Shown here: in pieces, positions 26,719 to 33,395 of the stretch
Layout: each line of letters opens with the position of its first letter
Position numbering within the stretch: position 1 is the stretch's first letter
From: Dyadobacter psychrotolerans
GTDB lineage: Bacteria > Bacteroidota > Bacteroidia > Cytophagales > Spirosomataceae
Direction of reading: 5' to 3'
Length of the DNA: 64,000 nucleotides
Assembly: GCF_004349265.1 (NCBI RefSeq)
Contig: NZ_SMFL01000005.1
Span: forward strand, 310,301-374,300
Program-made: the position numbers and the translations under genes
The notes under the pieces: generated by a model
The model's input: the letters and a program-made list of their open reading frames with translations, nothing else
What the model was told of the DNA's origin: nothing
Databases searched by the model: none

Positions 26719-27132
26719 ATGAGAATTATGACAAAAAGACAAGTCACGCAACTATCATATGAAATTACCGGGTTGGCTATCAAAGTTCATAAAGCACTTG
26801 GCCCCGGTTTACTTGAGAAAATTTACGAAAGGTGCCTCAAATACGAATTAGAAAGAAACGGATATGAAGTAGTACAGCAGCTGATTGTGCCTGTTATCTA
26901 TGATGGCTTACTGCTGGACACTGAGCTTAAGTTGGATTTGCTGGTAAACAATTGTGTTGTTGTTGAACTTAAAGCCACTGAAAATGTACTGCCGGTTCAC
27001 GAAGCGCAGATATTAACATACATGAAACTACTCCAAAGGCCCCAGGGATTGCTGATAAATTTCTTTACGGATAACATAACAAAATCTATCAAGCCATTTG
27101 TGAATGAGTATTTTAGGGTATTGCCGGATTGA
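26719..27132 (+). CDS. GxxExxY family protein (PD-(D/E)XK nuclease-like fold)
   Basis: The 137-residue protein has the signature GLLEKIY (Gly30, Glu33, Tyr36) that names the family, followed by a PD-(D/E)XK-like core: Asp73 in LKLDLLV and Glu83-Leu84-Lys85 in VVELKATE. Its C-terminal half (QILTYMKLL, QGLLINFF) is also typical. The fold suggests a metal-dependent nuclease, but no function has been shown for this family as far as I know. An internal ATG at 26728 is an alternative start. Its two sides are direct copies of a nested AT-rich palindrome block: a solitary arm ends 12 bases before the start, and the right palindrome begins 10 bases after the stop. This suggests the gene and its repeats form a unit inserted between the CAT gene and the two-component operon. 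Confidence 0.9.
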   Translation: MRIMTKRQVTQLSYEITGLAIKVHKALGPGLLEKIYERCLKYELERNGYEVVQQLIVPVIYDGLLLDTELKLDLLVNNCVVVELKATENVLPVHEAQILTYMKLLQRPQGLLINFFTDNITKSIKPFVNEYFRVLPD

Positions 27133-27235
27133 AATGTTTTAAACCATTAAGAAGTTAAGAAAGAATTAAGAACCTTAATGAACCTTAACTTCTTAATGTT
27201 AAATTTTAGAAAAGTAAGTAACTTCTCAATGGTTA
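27129..27235. repeat. Right repeat block: second nested palindrome plus degenerate arm
   Basis: TTGAAATG (27129-27136) overlaps the GxxExxY stop codon, as its copy overlaps the CAT stop codon. Arms at 27143-27159 and 27184-27200 pair at 16 of 17 positions; an inner ATTAAG/CTTAAT (27165-27179) pairs perfectly around a 3-base loop. A degenerate solitary arm (TAACTTCTCAATGGTTAA) lies at 27218-27235. Relative to the left block, the spacer before the solitary arm is shorter and a 4-base indel follows TTGAAATG. Confidence 0.9.
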
Positions 27236-27253
27236 AATCCAACTTCAGATTTC

Positions 27254-27268
27254 CTACAAATTTTGTAG
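27254..27268. promoter_or_regulatory. 15-base perfect palindrome upstream of the OmpR-type regulator gene
   Basis: CTACAAA and TTTGTAG are inverted around a single T, centred 32 bases before the ATG at 27293. The site could be an operator; it also contains a TTTTG that might belong to a promoter. The sequence differs from the 11-bp direct repeats before htrA. Confidence 0.4.
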
Positions 27269-27292
27269 CTTCATTTGTTCAAAATAAATAAC

Positions 27293-27970
27293 ATGAAGTT
27301 ATTACTCATAGAAGACGAAAAGGCGTTGGCCACCAGTATTCAGAATTATTTTCAGCGTGAGAATTTTATCTGCGAGTGGGCGGCAGACTATGAAACCGGG
27401 ATTGAAAAAGTCAATATTTACCGTTATGACTGTGTTTTGATTGATATCATGCTGCCTGATGGCGACGGACTCGACGCTGTGCGGGAGCTCAAGAAAAAGT
27501 TTCCCGAAACAGGAATCATCATCATTTCAGCAAAAAACTCACTTGATGACCGTATCAGCGGCTTGAATCTGGGTTCTGACGATTATCTTACCAAACCTTT
27601 TCACCTTTCTGAGCTCAACGCACGGGTACAGGCAGTGATTCGCAGAAGAAATTTTCAGGGAAATCAGCAGATTGTTTTCGGCAAAATCAGCATTGATCCG
27701 CAGGAACATTCTGCTACTGTTGCCAGGCAGGAAGTTATTTTGACAAGAAAAGAGTATGATCTGCTTGTTTATCTGATCGCCAACAAAAACCGGGTACTTA
27801 CCAAGGAATCCATTGCCGAACATCTTTGGGGAGATGATGCCGACCTGATGGATAACTTCGATTTTATATATACCCATATCAAAAACCTGCGAAAAAAGCT
27901 GATGGACAAAGGCGCTCCGGATTACCTCAAATCCATTTACGGAGTGGGCTATAAATTTAGCGAGTCATGA
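27293..27970 (+). CDS. OmpR/PhoB-type response regulator
   Basis: From the ATG at 27293 the product has 225 residues beginning MKLLLIEDEKAL, the standard receiver start; the ORF extends six codons further up. Acidic pocket residues are in LIEDE, the phosphoacceptor is Asp51 in VLIDIMLPDGDG, the switch residue lies in IIIISAKN and the conserved lysine is in DYLTKPF. The C-terminal winged helix (about 130-222) contains LTRKEYDLLVYLIANKNRVLTKESIAEHLWG and ends YLKSIYGVGYKF. The gene overlaps the kinase gene by four bases (ATGA). Regulators of this class bind tandem direct repeats about 11 bp apart, and such repeats occur just before htrA downstream. Confidence 0.95.
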   Translation: MKLLLIEDEKALATSIQNYFQRENFICEWAADYETGIEKVNIYRYDCVLIDIMLPDGDGLDAVRELKKKFPETGIIIISAKNSLDDRISGLNLGSDDYLTKPFHLSELNARVQAVIRRRNFQGNQQIVFGKISIDPQEHSATVARQEVILTRKEYDLLVYLIANKNRVLTKESIAEHLWGDDADLMDNFDFIYTHIKNLRKKLMDKGAPDYLKSIYGVGYKFSES

Positions 27971-29223
27971 AGTTGCTGGCGCGTATTCTGCGCTATCAGA
28001 TTATGACTTCTCTGCTTGTTCTGTTTCTGGGCGCAGGGCTTTTCTTCGTTTCAGTCCGGTATCTGATTGATGACGAGGTGAATAAAGAGCTTTTGAATAG
28101 TCAGATCAAAGTCAGCTGGCAACTGCGAAACATTGATGCACTTCCGGTTTATATCTTACAGCTTGGTGACAGTCTGCAGCTGGACGCGGTGAGATATCCC
28201 CGCCGGCCAATTTTGAGGGAAAAATTGTTGTATAACATTGCCGAAAACCAGTATCATCCTTACCGTCAGCTGATCTTTTACGAACGGGTAGAAGGACAGT
28301 GGTATAAAGTTACGATCAGCAAGCTGCTGGTGCAGCGTCAGCAGCTGATGAACGCGGTTGTGATGACGGTCACCTTCATTGTGGCCTTGCTTTTGATCTC
28401 GTTGCTGGTTTTAAACAGTGTCCTGTCGGGCAGGATATGGCGGCCTTTTAACAAAACACTTGCTGCGCTGGATCAATACCAGCTCGAAAAGCATGAGGTG
28501 TTAAAGTTTCCCGAGGAAGAAACGGAGGAGTTCGAAAAGCTCAATCAATCTGTTACGCAGCTTACCGAACGGCTTGCGACGACTTATCAGAATCTGAAAG
28601 AATTTACTGAGAATGCGGCGCACGAGATTCAGACTCCACTGGCGGTAATACTTTCGAAAATTGAAGGGTTGTTCCAGGATGAAACGCTGACCGAGTCACA
28701 GCTTATTGCCCTCTCCGAAGTCAGTGAGGCGGCTAACAGGCTTAGTAAACTTAACCAGGCCCTTCTGCTTTTAACCAAAATAGAAAACCGACAGTTTTTG
28801 GCAGGCACCGAGCCGGTTAACCTTTCTCCGATTATCAATCGTAAGTTAAGAGACCTGGAAGATCTTATCGACCAGCGGCGGATCAATATTAAAACGGAAT
28901 TGCAGCCAACAGGACCTGTAATGCACCCGGCGCTGGCAGAAGTTTTGGTGAATAATTTACTGACTAACGCGATTCGCCACAACCTGCAAAACGGAAGCAT
29001 CCTGATTGCTTTAAGCACAGGCAAACTGGAAGTTAAGAATACAGGTAATGCGATTAACGGAAACCCGGAGCAGCTTTTTGAGCGTTTTAGAAAAGATACC
29101 AGCCAATCGGCATCGCTGGGGCTGGGGCTGGCACTTGTTAAAACCATTTGTCAGGTGAACGGACAAACGTTAAGTTATAATATTGAAAATGAGTGGCATG
29201 TATTGACTGTCACGTGGCAATAG
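27967..29223 (+). CDS. Sensor histidine kinase (HisKA/HATPase_c) paired with the OmpR-type regulator
   Basis: The 418-residue inner-membrane kinase has membrane helices near residues 12-33 and 133-153 with a short periplasmic sensor of about 100 residues between them. A linker follows, then the phosphoacceptor helix ENAAHEIQTPLAVI with His219. The HATPase_c domain shows the N box NNLLTNAIRHN and the G2 box LGLGLALVKTICQVN; the G1 region is weaker (VKNTGNAI in place of DxGxG), as often seen in Bacteroidota kinases. Translation is coupled to the regulator by a 4-base overlap. Position before htrA suggests an envelope-stress sensor like CpxA or RprX; this is inference. Confidence 0.94.
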   Translation: MKLLARILRYQIMTSLLVLFLGAGLFFVSVRYLIDDEVNKELLNSQIKVSWQLRNIDALPVYILQLGDSLQLDAVRYPRRPILREKLLYNIAENQYHPYRQLIFYERVEGQWYKVTISKLLVQRQQLMNAVVMTVTFIVALLLISLLVLNSVLSGRIWRPFNKTLAALDQYQLEKHEVLKFPEEETEEFEKLNQSVTQLTERLATTYQNLKEFTENAAHEIQTPLAVILSKIEGLFQDETLTESQLIALSEVSEAANRLSKLNQALLLLTKIENRQFLAGTEPVNLSPIINRKLRDLEDLIDQRRINIKTELQPTGPVMHPALAEVLVNNLLTNAIRHNLQNGSILIALSTGKLEVKNTGNAINGNPEQLFERFRKDTSQSASLGLGLALVKTICQVNGQTLSYNIENEWHVLTVTWQ

Positions 29224-29246
29224 ATATTTCATGGCTAGTAGTAAAC

Positions 29247-29277
29247 AAAAAGGATGGTTTCTGACCGTCCTTTTTTT
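29247..29277 (+). terminator. Intrinsic terminator after the two-component operon
   Basis: An 11-bp stem (AAAAAGGATGG with CCGTCCTTTTT, one G:T) around a 7-base loop continues into seven Ts. It ends the regulator-kinase transcript, so htrA must have its own promoter in the following 170 bases. Confidence 0.85.
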
Positions 29278-29305
29278 ATGCTTTTTGAAAAAAAATTTAC
29301 AACTA

Positions 29306-29349
29306 CAGAATGTCTTCAGAATGTCACCAGGATTGCAACAGAATTGAGT
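29306..29349 (+). promoter_or_regulatory. Four tandem 11-bp direct repeats upstream of htrA (probable response-regulator operator)
   Basis: The units CAGAATGTCTT, CAGAATGTCAC, CAGGATTGCAA and CAGAATTGAGT follow each other without gap. The first two share nine leading bases and the third and fourth are diverged copies keeping CAGxATT or CAGAAT. An 11-bp period places each unit on the same face of the helix, which is how OmpR/PhoB-family regulators bind. The array lies after the two-component terminator and 98 bases before the htrA ATG, so the regulator encoded at 27293 is the obvious candidate. Confidence 0.7.
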
Positions 29350-29447
29350 TGCAAATTTGAATCACCAAACGAGAAAAAAGGAATCTGAAACGTTCCGGTG
29401 TGCTCAGAAAGGTAAACCAAACTTTAAACTTTATCCTTGTTACAACC

Positions 29448-30956
29448 ATGTTTCAAACTTCGAATTTCAGAAAAATAACTTCGGTAGCCTTGCTATCGGC
29501 CTTGTTGGGAGGGACCTCCTATGCAACTTATGAGCACATGAGCAAACCGGACACCCTTTCGACCTGGGTAGAAAATGCGACTCCGTTTGTGAAAGCACGT
29601 TTAGATGACAAAAATACAAATCCGAAAGTAGCCATGATTCCGGCTGACTTTACTTTCGCATCGAAAAAAGCGACGGCTGCTGTAGTACACATCACTTCAA
29701 CAATGAAGCCGGAACGTAATGTAAGTCAGCAGATTCCTGATGAGTTTAAAGATTTTTTTGGGGGCCGCGATCCGTTCGGACAGCAGGGGCCACAAGGAAG
29801 AGGACAAAAGTCCAAAGCTTCGGGCTCCGGTGTAATCATCAATTCAGACGGGTTTATCGTTACCAATAACCACGTGATACAGGGTGCCGAATCATTGGAA
29901 GTGACACTTGCAAATAAGCGCACTTATAAGGCAAAAGTAATTGGTTCTGATCCAAATACGGATATTGCCCTGATCAAAATTGATGCAAAGGATCTTCCTG
30001 CACTTGCATTTGGTAATTCTGAAAATGTGGAGGTTGGCCAGTGGGTGCTTGCTGTTGGCAATCCGTATAACCTTACTTCTACTGTAACTGCCGGAATTGT
30101 CAGCGCAAAAGGAAGAAGCATAAATATTTTGGGAGAAAATGCCAAAGCACCTATTGAATCATTTATTCAGACTGATGCAGCAGTTAACCCCGGGAACTCA
30201 GGTGGTGCCCTGGTGGATCTAAACGGAAACCTGATCGGTATAAACACAGCTATTGCAAGCCAGACCGGCTCCTTTGCGGGTTATTCCTTTGCGGTTCCTT
30301 CCAGCATCGCACACAAAGTAGTTGAGGATTTGTCAAAATTCGGATCGGTTCAAAGAGGCTATTTGGGTGTGGGAATCAGTGAGGTAACTGCTGAAAAGGT
30401 AACAACTTTCAATTTGAAAGTAACTGATGGCGTAAGAGTCGAAAGCTTTGCGGACCAGAGCGCAGCCAGGGACGCAGGTATTAAGGTAGGGGATGTGATT
30501 ACCAAAATTGACGGACATGCGATACTGGGCGTACCTCAGTTGCAGGAAGCCATTGCGCAGCATAAACCTGCCGACAAAGTGCTTGTGACTGTAAATCGTG
30601 ATGGTATAGATAAAATTGTGACCGTCACCCTGAAAAGCAATGCAGGAAACATGGTGGCTGACGTATCCGACTCAGCGGTTTTGGAACAGCTTGGTGTTGA
30701 ACTGCAAGACCTGACAGCACAGCAGAAAAAAGCCTGGAGTGTTCCGGCCGGTGTGCAGGTAGGCCAGATTAGCGCCGGCAAAATTCGCCAAAGCACCGAT
30801 ATGGAAGACGGCTTTGTGATTACCAAAGTTGATAAAACGCCGGTCAGCAGTGTAAAACAGTTAAGTGATATACTAAAAGGGAAAAAAGGCGGTGTGATGA
30901 TTGAGGGTATTTATCCCGGAAATCCGGAAACACAATATTATGCCATTGGATTGTGA
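29448..30956 (+). CDS. htrA: HtrA/DegP-type periplasmic serine protease with two PDZ domains
   Basis: The product has 502 residues from the ATG at 29448; a GTG 48 bases earlier is in frame but would add an unlikely extension. A signal-anchor segment (KITSVALLSALLGGTSYA) is followed by a trypsin-like domain with the complete triad His142 (VTNNHVIQ), Asp172 (TDIALIKID) and Ser251 (NPGNSGGAL). PDZ1 starts at RGYLGVGISE with ADQSAARDAGIKVGDVITKIDG. A second, degenerate PDZ domain occupies the C-terminal 120 residues (VGQISAGKI, GFVITKVDKTPVSS). A glycine-rich LA loop (GRDPFGQQGPQGRGQ) precedes the protease core. HtrA degrades misfolded envelope proteins. Tandem 11-bp repeats in its upstream region point to control by the neighbouring two-component system. 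Confidence 0.95.
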   Translation: MFQTSNFRKITSVALLSALLGGTSYATYEHMSKPDTLSTWVENATPFVKARLDDKNTNPKVAMIPADFTFASKKATAAVVHITSTMKPERNVSQQIPDEFKDFFGGRDPFGQQGPQGRGQKSKASGSGVIINSDGFIVTNNHVIQGAESLEVTLANKRTYKAKVIGSDPNTDIALIKIDAKDLPALAFGNSENVEVGQWVLAVGNPYNLTSTVTAGIVSAKGRSINILGENAKAPIESFIQTDAAVNPGNSGGALVDLNGNLIGINTAIASQTGSFAGYSFAVPSSIAHKVVEDLSKFGSVQRGYLGVGISEVTAEKVTTFNLKVTDGVRVESFADQSAARDAGIKVGDVITKIDGHAILGVPQLQEAIAQHKPADKVLVTVNRDGIDKIVTVTLKSNAGNMVADVSDSAVLEQLGVELQDLTAQQKKAWSVPAGVQVGQISAGKIRQSTDMEDGFVITKVDKTPVSSVKQLSDILKGKKGGVMIEGIYPGNPETQYYAIGL

Positions 30957-30972
30957 GGTTGATTAGTGGTGA

Positions 30973-31006
30973 AACGCAAAGGGAGATCTTGTATCTCCCT
31001 GGCGTT
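30973..31006 (+). terminator. Hairpin between htrA and the DUF4136 gene
   Basis: AGGGAGAT pairs with ATCTCCCT around a 5-base loop, and flanking AACGC/GCGTT can extend the stem. There is no T-run after it (GTTGTTACC), so it may be a processing or stability element or a weak terminator. Confidence 0.4.
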
Positions 31007-31058
31007 GTTACCAGATTTCAGTAATAGTTATTTCACTGTTATTTAAATTTCAAATACA

Positions 31059-31610
31059 ATGAAAAAGAATCTGATTTTGTTGGGAATGCTGACGATTCTA
31101 AGTGCTGTCTCATTTGCACGGGATCCGTTTAAATCAGCAAATGATCCTACAAAGGCACGGACCTATAACTGGATTGTGCCGGATATGAAAACAAATTTAA
31201 ACCCGATGTACAACAGCTCTTTTTCCCGTCAGCGGATTCAAAAAGCTTTTGACAATGCTTTGGGCGAAAGAGGCTTAAACAGGAACACAAAACAGCCGGA
31301 TCTGCTTTTACAGTTTCATACTTACACCCAGAAAGTAAGACGAAATTATTACGGAGGTGGCGGTTATCCGATGATGGGACGTTACGGCTGGGGCATGCCT
31401 TTAGGAAGTTATGGGTATGCCGGAGCGTATCCTTCCTCTGTTACCAATACAGACGGGACGCTGATTCTTGATGTGATTGACACTAAAACCGGCGATATTA
31501 TCTGGCAAAAAGCCATCACCGGGGACGTGAGCAATCCCAACCGGCTCGATAAACAAATTAGCAAAGGAGTGCGTAAGCTCATGAAGGATTTTCCTGTTCA
31601 AAAGGGATAA
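31059..31610 (+). CDS. DUF4136 domain-containing exported protein
   Basis: The 183-residue protein has a signal peptide (MKKNLILLGMLTILSAVSFA) without lipobox Cys, so it is probably soluble in the periplasm or peripheral. The DUF4136 pattern is evident: ARTYNWIVPDM near the start, RIQKAFDNALGERGLNRNTKQPDLLLQFHTYT in the middle, and GTLILDVIDTKTGDIIWQKAITGDV followed by a short helix at the end. A Gly/Tyr-rich loop (YYGGGGYPMMGRYGWGMPLGSYGYAG) interrupts it, as in many relatives. The function of the family is unknown; it is frequent in envelope-stress contexts. It follows htrA by about 100 bases on the same strand. Confidence 0.87.
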   Translation: MKKNLILLGMLTILSAVSFARDPFKSANDPTKARTYNWIVPDMKTNLNPMYNSSFSRQRIQKAFDNALGERGLNRNTKQPDLLLQFHTYTQKVRRNYYGGGGYPMMGRYGWGMPLGSYGYAGAYPSSVTNTDGTLILDVIDTKTGDIIWQKAITGDVSNPNRLDKQISKGVRKLMKDFPVQKG

Positions 31611-31627
31611 TGTTGAGTAAGTGTTTT

Positions 31628-31719
31628 AAATAATTCTCCCGCATAGCAATTTGATCAGGTGGATTTAAAGGGGTTTTTAATCAGCCTGATTTGCTTATTG
31701 GCGGGAGAAATTATTTTTT
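31628..31719 (+). terminator. Large nested hairpin with terminal T-run
   Basis: The outer arms (31628-31642 and 31701-31716) pair over about 15 bp with a single bulge. Inside, GCAA plus ATCAGG pair with CCTGAT plus TTGC around a 25-base apex. TTATTTTTTC follows directly. It can end the DUF4136 transcript; the length and internal branching exceed a simple terminator, so a stable RNA fragment is also possible. Confidence 0.65.
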
Positions 31720-31812
31720 CAAAGCATGTTAACTTCAGTATTTCAACAGAATCATATTATAATTTAGATGTGTTAAAGGGCAGCAGCCAGTAAAAATTTA
31801 ACATCAAAGCTC

Positions 31813-33222
31813 ATGAAATCGCCAGAAAATAATAGTATGGTAAAAGCCACAAGCCGGAGCCGGTTTGATAAATATAGATTATTGAAAATTATCTTTGCCA
31901 GCGCATTGTCAACCTTTTTTTTAACAGGTTACAGTCAGGATTCTCAGAATGGATATAGTGCACTGCAAAATGTGGTAACCGATCAAAGTTTGGTTGACGC
32001 TATTGCACCCTACGATGCGGATGTCCGTCAGAGTGTTCTGGTGGCGTCGCAGTATCCTGATGTTTTAGAGAAATTAGCGCAAATTCGAAATCAAACCAGT
32101 AATGCTTTTCAGCAAACAATTCAAGGTTATGCTCAGAAAAAGCAAAATTGGTTTTACGAAATTTCGAGGTATCCAAACCTGATGGACCAGCTGGCAAGTT
32201 TGCCGCGGAAGCAATCCAGACAACAAATTGAAAGTTTGCTGAATAACCCGTCGGATGAGTTGAAAGAGACCGCCTGGAAACTTTATGACAAACACCATAA
32301 AGATCTGGTAGCTATTAATAACCTGAATCGTCAGGCTGTGAGCTCATTTCAGGAGTTGATCAATCCGTTAAGCCGGAATGCACAGAATGCTTTTAAGACT
32401 TTGCAGGAAATGCCTGATGTTCTTTCGCTTCTGAACGATCATATCGACATTTCTTCCCAGCTTGGTGAGCGTTACAGAAATGATCCGGCAGGCGTAGATC
32501 AGGAAATTGCCGCTCTGCACGATAAGCTCGAGGAGCAAAGCAAACAGGAGCTTGCTGCGTATCAAAACGAGCTTTCACAAGATCCGAAGGCTATGCAGGA
32601 ATTAAGCCGGGCGTCCAAAGATTATGCAAGCACAGGCGGATATAGTTATCCTGCTCCAACGGGTGAAAAAGTCATCAACTACGGAAGTCCGTATTCTTAC
32701 TGGTTTGGCTATCCTTTCTGGTATAATTCACCAATGTGGTATCCGGGTGCTTTTGGTTATGGTTCAGGAATTTACTTTGGGCTTGGCGGTTATCCTTCTT
32801 TTTACGGATTTCCCTCGCTTGGATTTTCGAGATGGTTTTTCGGCGGAGCATACAGATATTATCCTAACCTATACCGTCAGTATGGTCGTTATTATCGTGA
32901 AAGTGGAGCCCGCAGCCGTTATATCTCGCCAGGGAGAAGTGCCTTTATTGGCAGCGCCGGAAGACATTTTTCTCCAAATATAAGCGGCAGATCTTATCAG
33001 TCTAATGGCAACAGGGCTTATAGAGGCGAACAATCGCCTGGGCAAAGCAGAAGCAGAATGGCACCATCACAAAATTACAGGCAGGCTCCGCAGCGAAGCA
33101 ATTCTTACAGGGTAGCTCCTAATACCCGCTCATACAATAGTCCATCTTTTGGAGGGGCTAACAGAAATGGTTTTAGTGGTGGCGGAATGCGCGGAGGCAG
33201 CAGCCGGGGAGGACGACGTTAA
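31813..33222 (+). CDS. Exported protein: helical repeat N-terminus, Gly/Tyr/Arg-rich C-terminus; function unknown
   Basis: The 469-residue protein has a long basic N-region, then a hydrophobic export segment near residues 25-41 (IIFASALSTFFLTGYSQ). Residues 50-280 are helical, Gln-rich, and repeat a motif about every 45-95 residues: ASQYPDVLEKLAQI, ISRYPNLMDQLASL and LQEMPDVLSLLNDH. The first of these, preceded by IAPYDADVRQSVL, faintly resembles the start of DUF3300 proteins (low certainty). From 280 on the chain is low complexity: Tyr/Phe/Gly-rich to about 365, then Arg/Ser/Asn/Gly-rich, ending GGGMRGGSSRGGRR. The C-terminal part is highly basic and probably disordered, suggesting binding to polyanions or the cell wall. 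It follows the DUF4136 gene and ends before a good terminator. Confidence 0.75.
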   Translation: MKSPENNSMVKATSRSRFDKYRLLKIIFASALSTFFLTGYSQDSQNGYSALQNVVTDQSLVDAIAPYDADVRQSVLVASQYPDVLEKLAQIRNQTSNAFQQTIQGYAQKKQNWFYEISRYPNLMDQLASLPRKQSRQQIESLLNNPSDELKETAWKLYDKHHKDLVAINNLNRQAVSSFQELINPLSRNAQNAFKTLQEMPDVLSLLNDHIDISSQLGERYRNDPAGVDQEIAALHDKLEEQSKQELAAYQNELSQDPKAMQELSRASKDYASTGGYSYPAPTGEKVINYGSPYSYWFGYPFWYNSPMWYPGAFGYGSGIYFGLGGYPSFYGFPSLGFSRWFFGGAYRYYPNLYRQYGRYYRESGARSRYISPGRSAFIGSAGRHFSPNISGRSYQSNGNRAYRGEQSPGQSRSRMAPSQNYRQAPQRSNSYRVAPNTRSYNSPSFGGANRNGFSGGGMRGGSSRGGRR

Positions 33223-33248
33223 TACATTTCATCAGCAATAGTGAATCA

Positions 33249-33278
33249 GGCCGGTCATTTTGACCGGTCTTTTTTTTG
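33249..33278 (+). terminator. Intrinsic terminator
   Basis: A 7-bp perfect GC-rich stem (CCGGTCA with TGACCGG, extendable outward by a G:T and a G:C pair) with a TTT loop is followed by a run of Ts. It ends the transcript of the Gly/Tyr-rich protein. Confidence 0.9.
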
Positions 33279-33395
33279 TTTATTTATCTAAAACTTAACA
33301 TTTGCGTAAAACATTGACTTTGACAAGTATTACAAGCCCGCCATGGTGCTTTTATAAATGGTTTATCATTCACCCTAAAACACCAATTGCCTATA

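Noticed and set aside
26577-27235. CRISPR-like array or IS element
   Set aside because: The repeats are palindromic blocks flanking a gene, with no regularly spaced unique spacers, and no transposase is encoded.
28629-29147. 172-residue antisense frame within the sensor kinase gene
   Set aside because: It is Ser/Arg/Leu-rich shadow translation; the sense frame has intact kinase motifs.
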